From Chlorops oryzae (lineage: Eukaryota; Arthropoda; Insecta; Diptera; Chloropidae): a stretch of 64,000 bases of DNA. The stretch spans positions 12,053,724-12,117,723 of the forward strand of contig CM035806.1 of the NCBI GenBank assembly GCA_020466095.1. The letters run 5' to 3'. Below are positions 1-12,397 of the stretch, piece after piece (positions within the stretch are counted from its first letter, which is position 1; each line of letters begins with the position of its first letter). The position numbers and the translations under genes were made by a program. The notes under the pieces were generated by a model, which saw only the letters and a program-made list of their open reading frames with translations, was not told where the DNA came from and ran no database searches.

Positions 1-350
1 TTTAATAATTAAGTTGCACTTGTTGCAGCGTGCACTTTTTTCTTTGAAATCTATCCAAAGTTTGCCCACACTTTTGCAAAAGGAGGCGTTACGAAATATC
101 TCAGCAACTTATCCGTAACGAGATTTTCTACCATATATAACTTTTCCACTGAATATTGTTGGTGCAGTGTTGCCTTGAAACGAAAACAGCTGTTGATTTA
201 AGAACAAAGTAAGTACCCATTTCAACTACTCGATACCGAGTACTTTCTTGTAGAAAAGTATCGACCACAAAATCGACTCCATTTTTGAATAAGGAATCGA
301 GTACTTTACTCATGTGAGTAGGTATCGCCGGAACACAACCGACGATTATA
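1..350. other. AT-rich spacer, no gene seen
   Basis: No open frame with coding character. Short GAGTACTT/GTACCCA words recur (for example near 235-300 and 470-540), but no ordered repeat was resolved. Confidence 0.6.
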
Positions 351-358
351 GACCAAAC

Positions 359-592
359 CATATATTACTATATATGTCACTCTCATAGATTTTGGGCGGG
401 ACATTCCGCGCCAGTTAGAAAGAGATGTTACTCGGCAGGCAAAAAAAGAGCGAGAGATAAATACTTTTGGTGAGTACCTAAGTGAAAAATGCTCATTTTG
501 GTGGGTACCCAAGATTGTAGTAAGTACCCAAGACCGTGTTGAAAAGAGCCAAAATAGAAACGGCTCCTGAGTGACATATATAGTAATATATG
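359..592. mobile_element. MITE, perfect 24-bp TIR, 8-bp TSD
   Basis: The element opens with CATATATTACTATATATGTC and closes with its exact inverse complement; the inverted match is 24 of 24 bases. Both sides carry the same 8-bp direct repeat GACCAAAC (351-358 and 593-600). An 8-bp duplication and a CA start are typical of the hAT and P superfamilies. The 234-bp body has no coding capacity, so it is a non-autonomous element. Perfect TIRs and TSD suggest a fairly young insertion. Confidence 0.85.
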
Positions 593-931
593 GACCAAAC
601 TATCCAACCGATTGCTTTGGAACTAGTATAATTTTTTGCACCTATTAATAGTTCTCAGAGATTTTTTTTTATTATTTTTTTTCGGAATTATTTTCTTATG
701 TTTTTTTTTAAGGATTTTGATCAAAAACGCTAGATTTTTGAAACTTTTTCTACAGCCCGCCATTTTCTTTGTTTTTCAAAGAAATTAATCAACTCTGATA
801 GGAACGATGACGACAGACCTACTGAACAATAATGCATTAGATTTTTTCATTACGGACCAAATCAACGGCCGCAGCCACTTTGACCACTGACCGATTTTTT
901 TTTTTTTTTTGGTATCTAATTAATATATTAA
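593..931. other. AT-rich spacer
   Basis: Poly(T) and poly(A) runs; no gene or repeat recognised. Confidence 0.5.
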
Positions 932-1139
932 GAGTAAATTGGATGCAACTATAATTCAATATGATCACGAGTTCCCTAAAAAATCTCTTTATACAGTCGA
1001 TTCTCGTTAATTCGAAGCTCGAGGGACTCTTAAAATATCACGAACTATCGAGTGTTTGAATAAACAAGAGCCGACTGTATAAAGAAATTTTTTAGGGAAC
1101 TCGTGATCATATTGAATTATAGATGCATCCAATTTACTC
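932..1139. repeat. Long foldback palindrome (about 60-bp arms)
   Basis: The left arm (932-993) and right arm (1078-1139) are near-exact inverse complements, beginning GAGTAAATTGGATGCA. The centre of the palindrome is a TATA step, and a pogo-like MITE sits exactly there. Transcribed RNA would form a long hairpin. No target-site duplication was resolved. Confidence 0.8.
994..1077. mobile_element. pogo/Tigger-like MITE, TA target site
   Basis: An 84-bp segment starts CAGTCGATTCTCGTTAATTC and ends ...GAGCCGACTG. It is flanked by TA on both sides (992-993, 1078-1079). CAGT-type termini and TA duplication are hallmarks of the pogo branch of Tc1/mariner. It has no coding capacity. Confidence 0.6.
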
Positions 1140-2329
1140 ATAGCCCATACCTCAGTGTTAAAAAAATTCTCTTTTTTCGATGGTTTCTTTACAGATCCCT
1201 ATTTTGGCAGCAGTGGAAAACTCATCACCGGACCGGTTGACTCTATCAGGACTCGTGGACCCCAGAAACCCATTGCAGTAGGTACCTGCAAGGCCGGCGG
1301 GATGTCTACGTCGGCAACCCTTTATATTTAAGAGTAAATTTAAGAAACTCAAATGAAATGTAACTCAAAATGAAATGTAATTTTCCACTCAAATTGTTGT
1401 TACACTCATAAGTCGTGAAATGTACTCGAACACATTGTAAGAAGTTAAAAGAAACAAAATAAGATCGAAAAGGGCTCAGTTGTTGTCCGAGACCCTAAGC
1501 GCATTGCCGCACCCGATTAATCATTTGGTTTTATTTTAAAACGGACTTAGGTTTCCTATTAAATTCGGGTGCTGTTGAAAATTTAGCATAAGTTTGTCAA
1601 AGTGGTTCGGATAAATGAACGAAAAAAAGAAGACGAAATAATTTTACATAATTACTGGAAAAAAAATGCCTAAAATTATTAAAAGCTCACATAAATCCAC
1701 ACTCATTCCCACTCATTTTCGGACTTTATAATGACTCTTAATGACAATCCATGCAAGCTCAGACTAATCTCAGCACTCAATGTGCTAAGACTCTTTGATC
1801 GAAAACTGTCATATTAGCTACCATACTTGGAAGCAGTTTACGTCAGATTTTTTTCAAAAAGGAAAATTTTAATGGAAAAGCCTTGGGAAACGTAAAATTA
1901 TAAAATCTATTATTTTCAAAAGAGAAACCCCCCAAATATGGACACGTGCTGCCACGAAACAGTATTGCGGCAGACTCAACGCTTTTATGGCAAGCTACGA
2001 AATTCGGTCAGCACTTAAAAAAAAACACTCACACATAAGGGTGTTAAAGTCAGATGAGCCTGGCAATACAATACCCGACACCGAGATGTTTGTTTGAACA
2101 TTTTTTTAAACAAGCCACTACCATCAAGACAAGGTATCTCGAGATTTTTAAAGCCATTAAGGCCCTCGTATTCCGAATTTTTTGTAAAATTTCTTTATGA
2201 AAACCGTCCGCTTTTCCAATTTTGGAAAATTTAATCGGAGGTTTAAAAAAAAAACAAGCTCAAATTCGAAATTTCATTGAAATATTTTGAAAAACTCTGA
2301 TTTTGGGCAGTTTATGGGATTTTTGTGAC
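1140..2329. other. Spacer without recognisable gene
   Basis: 1195-1325 is less AT-rich (GGCCGGCGGGATG...) but has no convincing frame. The rest is AT-rich and unassigned. Confidence 0.5.
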
Positions 2330-2640
2330 AAACCCTGGTACCTGGGGGTACCCTTAAAAATGTTCCGATGCGGTTCATTCTCGAACTTGTTCTTACTCAT
2401 GTCCCCATTAGCACGCATACCAAATTTCTGCAAGATAGCTCAACTCCTTCGATAAGATAACTGTATACAGACAACAGACGGACAGACAGACAGACGGACA
2501 GGACATGTCTAAATCGAATCTCCTGGTGACGCGGATCATTTCTATTTATATATTGTATGGTCTATCTCAACTGGTTCTGGATGTTGCACACAGCCGCAGA
2601 AACGTAATGTATATCGGGTATACAAAAAAATATATATATA
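2330..2640 (+). repeat. Interspersed repeat tail with GACA run
   Basis: The segment holds a GGTACC(T)GGGGGTACC motif and a stretch on leaf-like phrases shared with 36060-36120 (GTTCGAGAATGGACC-type). A (GACA/GACG)n run follows at about 2466-2500, and it ends near GTATATCGGGTATAC. This module order recurs in the window at 35710-36740 and 45360-45980, and is common in higher Diptera. The family name is not assigned. Confidence 0.6.
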
Positions 2641-5600
2641 AAAAAAATTAAAAATAAAAACATACCATTAAAACATATGAGAAAAAACAAATGTGGAAGG
2701 GTCTTCGAATACGTAGAGTTGTGGTATTTTTTTTTTTTTTTTTTGTTAAAAGAAGAACCATTGGCTTCTTCAAATGCGAATTTGCAACCCCGATTTTTTT
2801 AAACGTGTCCACGGGTTGCCACTGAGAATCGAAAATTTTACAGTCGAAACTCCTTTACTACGAATTTCTCTGCTCTCTATGGAATCCATACAGAGTTTTT
2901 TCGATGATAATTTCAAATTGAGAGTTTTTACTGTATTGCTGCTTTATGTACCTATTTGCAAAATATTTCTTTTAAAATGAGGGCTCTTAAGTGAGCTTCC
3001 GAAACATACAAAGAGACGCCACTCCGTCCGTCAGTTTAATCCCAGCAGAGGCCGAGTGTGTTCTCTCTCAGCGGTGCACCGCGGTGGTGGTGCCCGAACA
3101 ACTTTTACCGCTCCATGCAAGCTGCTGTCCCAATTTCACTTCACCTGTTTGAATAGTTAATCGAATGTTGGTCGACGACATGCAGCACAAGTCATGTACA
3201 TACATATGTGTGTATAGCAACGTACTACGTAGAGATAAGTTGATAAATAGCGGATAGGTCCATAAGCAAAGGAACGCTATTTTCAACACATATCCACGAG
3301 TACGTACATAATACGTATTATGTACGTACGTTCATCCATAGGTACCTACCTAATAAGTGTATTTATTTACAATGTCTGGAAATATGGAGCACGTGAAATA
3401 GGCTTAGATAAAGCAGAGAAGATACTCGTACATAAGTCATCAGCGAGCAGTATCAACAAAGCTGAAAAAATATTGTAGATAACAAGGCATACCTTCGTGA
3501 GACAGGCGATAAGGGGACATACATAGCTACTTATATGGATATGGATATAAAAAGATCCGAGCAGAAAGTAATAGGAAACGAAGCATAGCAAATGAGTCGA
3601 GTCGAATCAAGTCGAGCCGAATGAAAGAACGTCAACAAACGGAAAAAAAATTACGGGAAATTAGGTTTTCGCAAACATGGTCTACTGATTTGCATCTTTA
3701 CCGAGGCCCAAGATAAAGAGGGACATGAATCGGAATGAAGCACTCGGGCGGCTGCAATCGACAAGATGAATGAATAGGTCGGTCGGTCGGTCGGTCGCAT
3801 GAAGCGGACTGGGCCACACAATTATGATCGAGTAGTACCTTTTGCAAATACTCACATAGTGTGTACATACATAGATGCAATGGAGCAATAGAAATAATCA
3901 CAAGTAGGTCTTTTGCAGAACATTGAATTCATTTGCCATAAATTTTTTTTTTTTTTTTTTGAAAAATCTTTACAGATCACATTTGACGAGCCATCGGATC
4001 AACGTGGCAATTCAAGAATTCGACATAGCAAAATATAGCGGGAATGAATTAACGAAAACGCCTAGAATTATCGTAACGCACCCTTTCCCTTAATTACTCG
4101 AACATTTTTCTAACAAAACCACCTATTAACCTTTTCGACTTAAGTATCCATAAAAAATATTAAATTTAAATAACTTACTTCCCGTCTTCCAAGTAACTCC
4201 AGTTTCTTAAAGAGTCAATTGTTGTACATTGACAAATTTATATAGCCTTTGGGGTTTGACTTTAGTGCATTTGTATGAAAATTGCCATAGTAATTTATAT
4301 GAGCCGTTAAAGGGGGACCTATATGAAGTTTTGAAAATATAGGACAAATATGTCCCGGTATTAACATAAATTGACTCTCTAGAGCATCTGGGGCTTTAGA
4401 AAAAGTTTAAAAAAAATTTTTTTGGGAGCCCCCTTAAAGGGGAGATAGGGGGGTTTTTTCAGAAAAAATTTCGGAGTAAAAAAAATAATTTGGCATATTA
4501 TATTTATTTATTAAGGGCCTTTCTCTTTTTTCCAATTTCCCAAATTCAATTGAAAATTAGGGTTCCCGTTATCCGTTTTTTCCAAATTTTACGTTTCTCC
4601 TCATGTCCAATGGAACATTCTACCCTAGAGAGAAATTCCTTTTGGGAAAAGAACCCTATTAATACATAAGCAATGGGAATTAATAAAGTAGGTCTTTTGG
4701 AAATGAATTATTTGCCTTTTTTTTTTTTTGAAAAATTTTACAATACATTAGAATACAATTCCCATCATTGTGCGGCAAAAAATAGAAGGAATAATCCTAT
4801 CATAATGAAAATTGGTATGCGGGTGTAAATTGAGGTCATTAAGATATAAACTAAAATTTATCGAAATCGGTTCACCCCTTCGGGTACCCCCCATAGACCC
4901 CTACATGCAGCTTTGTATGGCAGCTACATCTAAAACTCAACCGATTTTAATGAAACTTTGTCAGAATGTTGTTTATACTCAAAAAACGAATATATACAAA
5001 AAATGGTTCAAATCTGACAGTCCCTAGGGGTACTTCCACTGGATAACTGCCTTTTCAGTATAAATAGCATCATAGTTTCGTATGTTCTCACATTCGTAAA
5101 CAAAAATTTTAATATAATGTTTTGGTTTTGTAATTTCTTAGTTAGTTCTTAATTTCTTATAAACATTGCCATCAGAAATTCTAATAAAGCGTTAATGAAT
5201 ACTGATCATCCTTAACATATGCAATTTTTTTTTTCTTAATATCCAGACATTTACCCGGTGATTTTTAACATAAAAATGGACTTTATCGAGACAATCGTAA
5301 GTGGGCGGTAAATTTTTTTTTCATAGATCGTTAGAACAGACTCCAGACTTTTAGTTTTTATCAACTAGAAGACAAAGCACGACAAAGCATATAAACTTTT
5401 TGACCATTGAAAGAAGGAAAGGCGTCTTTTTCGAGGTAGAATTTTTGATAGCCCACCTCCTCTTCGATATTCAATAAAATGCCATAATTTTTAATTCCTT
5501 TTAAAAATCAAACTCTAAATTTTAATAAAAAATCACCTTTATAGCAACATTGGTAGATTTAATCCGAAAAAAATGGGAACCAATTTGAAATTTTTTTTTT

Positions 5601-5921
5601 CAATTTTTCGAAGAAAAAACATTTTCTATCTTTAGCTTAATTTTTTATATAAAAAAATTATGTTTTTTGAAAAAACTGTTTTGAATTATTCTTATCTAGA
5701 GTTTCCTCAGTTAGATTAAATCGACAAATCATAAAATTAGGATGGTCAAAAAATCCTATTTTTGCCGCTGAAATCCCACTGTGAGTCGTCTCGAAAATTG
5801 TCCTCTTTAACCCCCTTTTACCGCATTATGGAAAAATTTTCCCCCATATAATTTAAATGATTTATAGCATTTACTTCACACAAAACTGCTATAATTCTTT
5901 AATGTTGATACAAATAAAGCG
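2641..5921. other. Gene-free spacer with small repeats
   Basis: No supported gene. It contains a 30-bp perfect palindrome (3300-3329), a (GGTC)5 run near 3779-3797, and a diverged direct repeat of about 70 bp at 3904-3975 and 4687-4745 (TAGGTCTTTTG ... TTTGAAAAAT). 4800-5040 is a phrase-type interspersed repeat rich in GGTACC and TTCACCCCTTCGGG motifs. Confidence 0.5.
3300..3329. repeat. 30-bp perfect palindrome
   Basis: GTACGTACATAATAC is followed directly by its exact inverse complement. The sequence is alternating purine-pyrimidine rich and could extrude as a small cruciform; no function is implied. Confidence 0.9.
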
Positions 5922-6449
5922 GGAATTCCAATAGCGCAGGAGCTGCAGGAAATTTCCTGCTGCAGGAGGTGCAGGAAAAATGCAATTTCCAATAATGCGT
6001 GTGCATGAGCAAGTCATTGCTGCGGTTTTTGATCTGAACTTGACTCAGTACATTTTTAGCAACTCTTGTAATCGTCTTATTTTCTATGAACGGAATGTAA
6101 TATTCCATTTTACTTAACAAATAAATTATAGAAATCATAAATATAGACATCGATGCTTATAAGAAAACAAAATTTAATGCATATTACTTGATTGAGCAAG
6201 AAAAGTATTCCCGCGTAGTACCAAGTATCTTTAAAAAGTACTCAATAGTTTCTACAACACTGTTATATTCCTTTTTTCAACTGCTCTACTCAGCCGTCAT
6301 GTTGCTCACGCGCAAGAAATATTCAATTTTTCGAACTCGTGCGTGTACGTGAGCATGCAGGAAGTTGATTGTAACTATTTCCATATGTTTTCATGTGTTC
6401 AACGTTTGCAGGAATTCACGTAACGCAGCTCCTGCGCAATTGGAATCCA
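5922..6449. mobile_element. Foldback/TIR element, about 530 bp
   Basis: The left end GGAATTCCAATAGCGCAGGA matches the inverse of the right end (GGATTCCAATTGCGCAGGAG) with two differences; the match continues through AGCTGC. Internal GCAGGA words repeat next to the left arm. No coding sequence and no clear TSD. Confidence 0.6.
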
Positions 6450-6593
6450 GGCTTAAGAATGATAGAATATAAGATTACGACTATGACGTCAGATTTACAT
6501 TATATTCGAGCACTATGTCGACGTTTTTGCCATTGATGCATGCCACAAAGTTGTGAAATAAAAAAAAATTTTGTAATTTATAATTTTCAGTTT

Positions 6594-7384
6594 ACTATTA
6601 ATTCAAGTTATTAAATGTTTCTTTCTTTATTTTTTTAATTGGTCTTTTTACAAGAATCTCTTATTTTAAGGACGATTAATATGAATGTATCGTTTTGTGA
6701 AACGTTACACAGGATATTGATTGAAAGTCATGCAGCTTATCACATAAATTCTTCATTTTCAATTTTTGCCAGAAAATTTCATCTGTCAAACGCATTTGGA
6801 ATAATTTCAATCCAATCAGAATGATTTTATACAGCTACGTCACAAGTGTACATGCGCAGAAGAATGACAATTTGAACTCTGATTTTGTAACGCTTATAAT
6901 CGTATCATGCTTGATACAAATATGTGTCTTAAAAAAAAAAAATAGTGTGTTAGAAAGTTTTTTTTTTTTTTTTTGCATAATCCTAATCATCGATAAATTG
7001 AACTACTGACGAACCAATTACGCCCTTGAAATTCTCCATTAAATCTTAATAAGACGTCCTAAATGAGCATAAGAAAAAGTATTTTTTCAAAGTTTGAGCG
7101 CTATAACAATAAAGTTCCGACCAATTATATGGTGAAATTTTCTTCAAATTGAGATATAATTCAAAGCAAACTCGAATGATTCGCATACGCAAAAATCGCA
7201 AAAGAACCTGGCATTCGCCTTCGGCATTTTGTAATTGATAAAATTTGACAAATAGTCGTTGACACACAAACGACAGCCAGAAATAGCGTGTAGTAAATTG
7301 TGAGAGTTTGTGAAAATGACTGGAAAAGTAAATAGTCCGAAAGTCAAGAAAACAAAAACACTTTTCTTTCCCATTGCTGCTCAG
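6594..7384 (+). repeat. Tandem duplication, copy A
   Basis: First copy of a diverged unit of about 830 bp; the second is at 7422-8243. Shared blocks include TTTTTACAAGAATC, ATCAGAATGATTTTA, ACATGCGCAGAAGAATGA, CGCCTTCGGCA and GCGTGTAGTAAATTGTGAGA. Near the end (7315 on) an ATG opens a short lysine-rich frame beginning MTGKVNSPKVKKTKTLFF, not clearly kept in copy B. Confidence 0.75.
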
Positions 7385-7421
7385 TCCATTGCTAATTGCT
7401 GGCTCAATACAACGTTTTTCA

Positions 7422-8243
7422 TTCTATTAATTCATTATTAAATTTCTTTCTATTTTTTTTTTTAATGTCTTTTTACAAGAATCCTTATTTTAAGGAATGT
7501 AAGTAGTAATGTAAAAATCAAAGTTTGTGAAAGTTTAAAATTGGTAGTATATTTTTTGAAAGTCAGTGGCAACGCTGTAATCACATAAATTCTTTACTTT
7601 CAATTTTTTGCCTAGAAAATTTTCATCTGTCAAAAATTTGGAATAATTTCAACCAATCAGAATGATTTTAACGCTACGTCACAAGTGTACATGCGCAGAA
7701 GAATGAAATTTTGAACTCTGATTGTTGTAACCTTATAATCTATCAGCCTTGGATACAAATATGTGTCTTAAAAAAAAAAGAGTGTTAGAAAGTTTTTTTT
7801 TTTTTTTGCATAACCCTAATCATCGATAAATTGACTACTGACGAACCAATTACGCCCTTGAAATTCTCCATTAAATCTTAATAAGACGTCCCAAACACTG
7901 CAGCATAAAGAAAAAAGTATTTTTTAAGGTTTGAGGTCGAAAGCAAAAGTTCCAGACCAATTCATATGGTAAATTTTTTAAATTAGAGTCTTTAATTGCA
8001 AAGCAGTCGCAAGTTCATACCCCAAAAAGTGAAACAAAAAGAACCCCCTGCGCTCGCCTTCGGCACTTTTATGTAATTGGATAGAAAGTGAGTGCACAAA
8101 CTAGTCGAGTTGCCCAAAGCCGACAGCCGAAAAGGCGTGTAGTAAATTGTGAGAAGTCTGGAAAACGATGGAAAAGTAAAATCCGAAAGTCCAACGAACC
8201 CAACAGAAAACACTTTTGCCGTTTCCCCCATTGCTGCTCCAGC
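7422..8243 (+). repeat. Tandem duplication, copy B
   Basis: Second copy of the unit at 6594-7384, with many small indels. The potential coding start of copy A is disrupted here: ACGATGGAAAAGTAA stops at once. The copy ends near CCCATTGCTGCTCC, the same phrase that ends copy A. Confidence 0.75.
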
Positions 8244-8294
8244 TCCCGATGTCGCTCCAACTCCCGCTGCTGCGCTCAAGTGACCAACGTTGAT

Positions 8295-8337
8295 TCTCAT
8301 TCATTCATTCATTCATTCATTCATTCATTCATTCATT
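8295..8337. repeat. (ATTC)n microsatellite
   Basis: About ten uninterrupted ATTC units. Confidence 0.95.
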
Positions 8338-8790
8338 GAGACATAATCATGATTTGAACGCTTACCTTACACGTGCGTTTCGATGATAAAGAGAAAGGAA
8401 AACCGCAGATCAAAATGGATAATCGAAGCCTGGAGGGGGAATGATTGGACGCAAATTGCTTGACCGTTTAACGGTGTTCCCGAAATGGAACGGAATGAAT
8501 CGGATTTGATTATAGTTTTCCCTTTTATTTCAGCAGCTTATGTTTAGTAATTAGAAGGTCCCATTCGGCATGGGAATTAGAAAGGAGCGAAGGTCAATTT
8601 AATTAAAAGAAATTTTCTATGTCGGCTATTCACTTAAAATTTTCATTCAGCATTCCACTAAGACTTCGGATCGATAGATATTCGGATGTCGAAGAAAGTG
8701 AGTCGAAGAAAGTGGCTGCTTGATGTAAAACAAATACATATTCATGCCAAAAAGAGATGGAGAGAAAAGAGGAGATATAGAGGCAGAAGG

Positions 8791-8793
<3 letters not shown>
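8338..8793. other. Spacer, nothing recognised
   Basis: Moderately AT-rich unique sequence with no supported gene. Confidence 0.5.
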
Positions 8794-9328
<535 letters not shown>

Positions 9329-11288
9329 AAAAAAAACTCTTTTTCATTCATAAAACTTTGAACGGATTCGATCCGCCGGAATACATAATAGGCACGATTT
9401 TCAATTGAATGTTTCATGCTTTGACATTTTCGGAAAATGATTTTCTCTTCTCCAACTTTCGAAGGGTTTCGAGATTGCACAATAAAAAAAAATCAAGTCG
9501 AAATCATGTTAAACTTTTCGATTTTTAATGTGTGAAATCATGGCTTCAAACTTTTTGTTATCTTGCCTCTTCGCACCAGATTTAAGCTCTATGGAAATCT
9601 CGGGCATTGTTTGCAAAATAACTTTTTTTTTTTTTTGTTTGCTTTTAAATTCGTACGCATGCAGCGATTAAAGCTCTTTATAAATTTTTAGTGCTCCATG
9701 GGAGGAGGTACTGCGTATAATGCAATTATCTATTCTTGAACAATATAGTAATTTTAAGTTGACGCCGCATTTTTTCTCAAGCGCCGGAGGAAAATATTGA
9801 GTCAAAGACCTCGCATTGAAAGCATTGAAAGCACAACAAAGCACGATGCCACCATGCCACCAGCTACCAGTTAATAGCTACCATTCGAGCGTGTATATGC
9901 TACATATGTACGTATGTACATACATTCATAATGTACATAAGAATAAAAGGGCAGAACACATACAATATGTATGCTTGTAGATGCAGCTAATGATAGTGGC
10001 TCCTCCGGATAATGCAATCATTTGTGCATGTTGATTACAAACTCAAATTGTTTATATAAAACTGTGTACTTATGAGCTCACACGATAGGCTTACATACAT
10101 ACATACCTAAGTATGTACCTATGTACGTATTTTTACTATAAATACGCTTTAGATAAAGGTCTCAAAGGTCTTTATGGAGCATAGGTGTGTTTAAATAACT
10201 TTTTTTTTTTGGCATATAGCTTATGACTTGATCGTTGCGCCTTCTGTAACCAACGACATCAAGCATAGTAATAATGCTCTACTCTATTTCATTTAAATCG
10301 GCCCACGCAATTTCTTGTGCACGCCATGCTGCTGCTGCCGCATGAAGCTGCTCGTCCGGCTCAAGTTGCCCGATTTATCATTTTGCATTCATGATTGTAT
10401 CGCTAGTTAAATGTCTTCGCTATTTTCATATCACTCCGACCTGTTTGCGGTTGTTTTTGTTGTTCTTGCTGTTTTCTCTGTTTTCCTGTTCCCGAATGTG
10501 ACTCAAGTCTAACCGAAGGAAACTCTATGTCTCGTTATCACTTTTCCCCCAACTAAACGGCTTTAAAGAAAAAAATTGACATCCAGTTTGGTTGTTGTTG
10601 TTGTTGTTGCCACATCAATTCGACTGGTTTTCGAGGGAAATCTTTTGGATTTTTCACAATTTCATTGAAAGTGCAAAAATATCTTTTTTTTTCACGCAAA
10701 ATTTGAATTGATTTCATAAATTTGGCCGTTGAGAAGAAAATTCGCACAAAATCACACTGAGCATTCACTTTAAATAATTGGGATAACAACATTGTGGAAT
10801 CTACTTTGACCCATTTCCAAGATGGAGAAACTCTAATTTGTTTTTCAATTGGCCATAAAACACAAAAACTATCCGACGTTATGGACATTTATTCATTTCT
10901 ATTATAATGCTGCTTGTCATCTCACCACTTTCATGGAATCGCAGATTCTAAAACTTCAATAAAAAAAAAAATGAAGATCATTTTAAAAACCTATAACGTT
11001 AATCTACGTAGTTGTTACCCCTAAACAATAGTTCAAGATGATTTTTTTGAATGAATTTCTAGGGAAATCACTTTTCTTGAGCGTAAACTTCTTCTTTTTT
11101 AAATATTTGGGGAAAGAAATTTGATGGGGAATGAACTCATACCATAATTTTCCTTACCCTATATACATATATATTTAAATTGTAAAAAAAAGGAGAATTC
11201 TAGTCTCGGGAAAAGGAAATTCCGCGGGAATATTCAGGACCGGGCTGAAAATGTTTTTATTTTTCCAAAGAAGAGTTTTTGAAATATA
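9329..11288. other. Spacer without recognisable gene
   Basis: Unique AT-rich sequence. It includes TACATA/TACGTA-rich stretches (9900-9970, 10090-10135), a short CTGCTGCTGCCGC run near 10330 and a (GTT)n run near 10590. No frame shows coding character plus splice signals. Confidence 0.5.
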
Positions 11289-11544
11289 CATATCGCACAC
11301 TAATCACTAAACCGGCACAATTCAAAATTTTTTCAATCAATTTTTCTCATGTTCGCCAACATTTTACTGCAGGAAAATGAACACTTGGAAAATTAACATT
11401 GATATTTATTGATTCTGCAGTTAATTAAGAATAATATAAATTTAGAAAAGAAATGGATTTTACAGGCGTCCAGAATTCTAGGCTATTTGCCCGAGAAATG
11501 CAAAATTTCGAGTTGTGCCGATTTAGTGTTTAGTGTGCGATATG
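11289..11544. mobile_element. MITE with CATATCGCAC termini, TA flanks
   Basis: The left end CATATCGCACACTAATCACT and the inverse of the right end (CATATCGCACACTAAACACT) agree closely. TA lies on each side (11287-11288, 11545-11546). The 256-bp body is non-coding. A related element is at 27316-27578. The TA target suggests Tc1/mariner or a related group. Confidence 0.7.
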
Positions 11545-11614
11545 TATGTGGATGCTATGTATACATATTTTAAAGCAAATGATCTAACCTTTAAAATTAC
11601 TTATATGTTATATA

Positions 11615-12225
11615 AGCACTAAAAGTACTAAGTGTCAAAATTACTAAATACTTAAATTATTAAGTACTAAATGTAATAAAAGTACTAGGTACTAAATGTA
11701 AAAATGTACTAAGTACTTTAAGTGCTAAAAAGTACTAAATACTAAATGTACTAAAAGTAATGAGTACTAAAAAGTACTAAGTACTAAAAAATTAGTAAGT
11801 TCTAAAAAGTACTAAGTGCTAACAAGTAATAAGTACTAAAAAGTACTGCGTACTTAAAAGTACTAAGTACTAAAAAGTACTAAGGGGCCGTCCATATATT
11901 ACGTCAGCATGATTTTGACCATTTTAGACCCCCTCCTCCCCCTTATCATCAATCGTCATCGTCCAGAACCCCCTCCCCCCCTTGTTTGACATCATCTTTG
12001 AGCTCTTTATTATTTCACAAGTAAATAGAAATTAATTTCTTCAAAATATAGTTTAATAGTGTTTTCTTATAAGATAGAGATGATGATGTGATCATTGCGG
12101 ATTGACCCCCCTCCCCCTCATCATCAAGCGTCATCATTCGCGTGACCCGCTCCACCCCCCTGTATGATGACGTAATATATGGACGACCCCTAAGTACTAA
12201 AAAGTACTAAGTACTAGAAAATAAG
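11615..12225. repeat. Degenerate (AGTACTAA)n minisatellite
   Basis: Units of AGTACTAA(A) fill 11615-11880 and resume at 12191-12220. They are interrupted by a 307-bp MITE. Confidence 0.9.
11884..12190. mobile_element. Harbinger-like MITE in minisatellite
   Basis: The 307-bp segment begins GGGGCCGTCCATATATTACG and ends with the near-exact inverse ...CGTAATATATGGACGACCCC. It is flanked by TAA on both sides (11881-11883, 12191-12193). A 3-bp TWA duplication and GGGG termini fit PIF/Harbinger. A related, degraded copy lies near 29620-29838. Confidence 0.75.
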
Positions 12226-12270
12226 ATGGATTTTATTTTAAATACGAAGGACTTTTTTGTTGAGTATGTA

Positions 12271-12397
12271 CACTATACTCTCTCTTAAGCGGACACCTAC
12301 GGGACCGATAAAAGTGTTCGCTAGAGCATTCCCAAAAAGTGTCCGTTCAAGAGGGGTGTCCGCTTAAAAGGAGTGTCCGCAAGGAGACAGTACACGG
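12271..12397. mobile_element. pogo-like MITE, GCGGACACC family
   Basis: A palindromic 127-bp element with termini CACTATACTCTCTCTTAAGC and, inverted, CCGTGTACTGTCTCCTTGCG. Both arms run into GCGGACAC, and TA lies on each side. The same family occurs at 51800-51962 inside SERCA intron 2. Confidence 0.65.

Noticed and set aside
10553..10888. 111-codon minus-strand frame as second exon of the 13205-14171 gene
   Set aside because: No acceptor in the right phase, poly-Gln arises from (GTT)n, and the rest looks non-coding.
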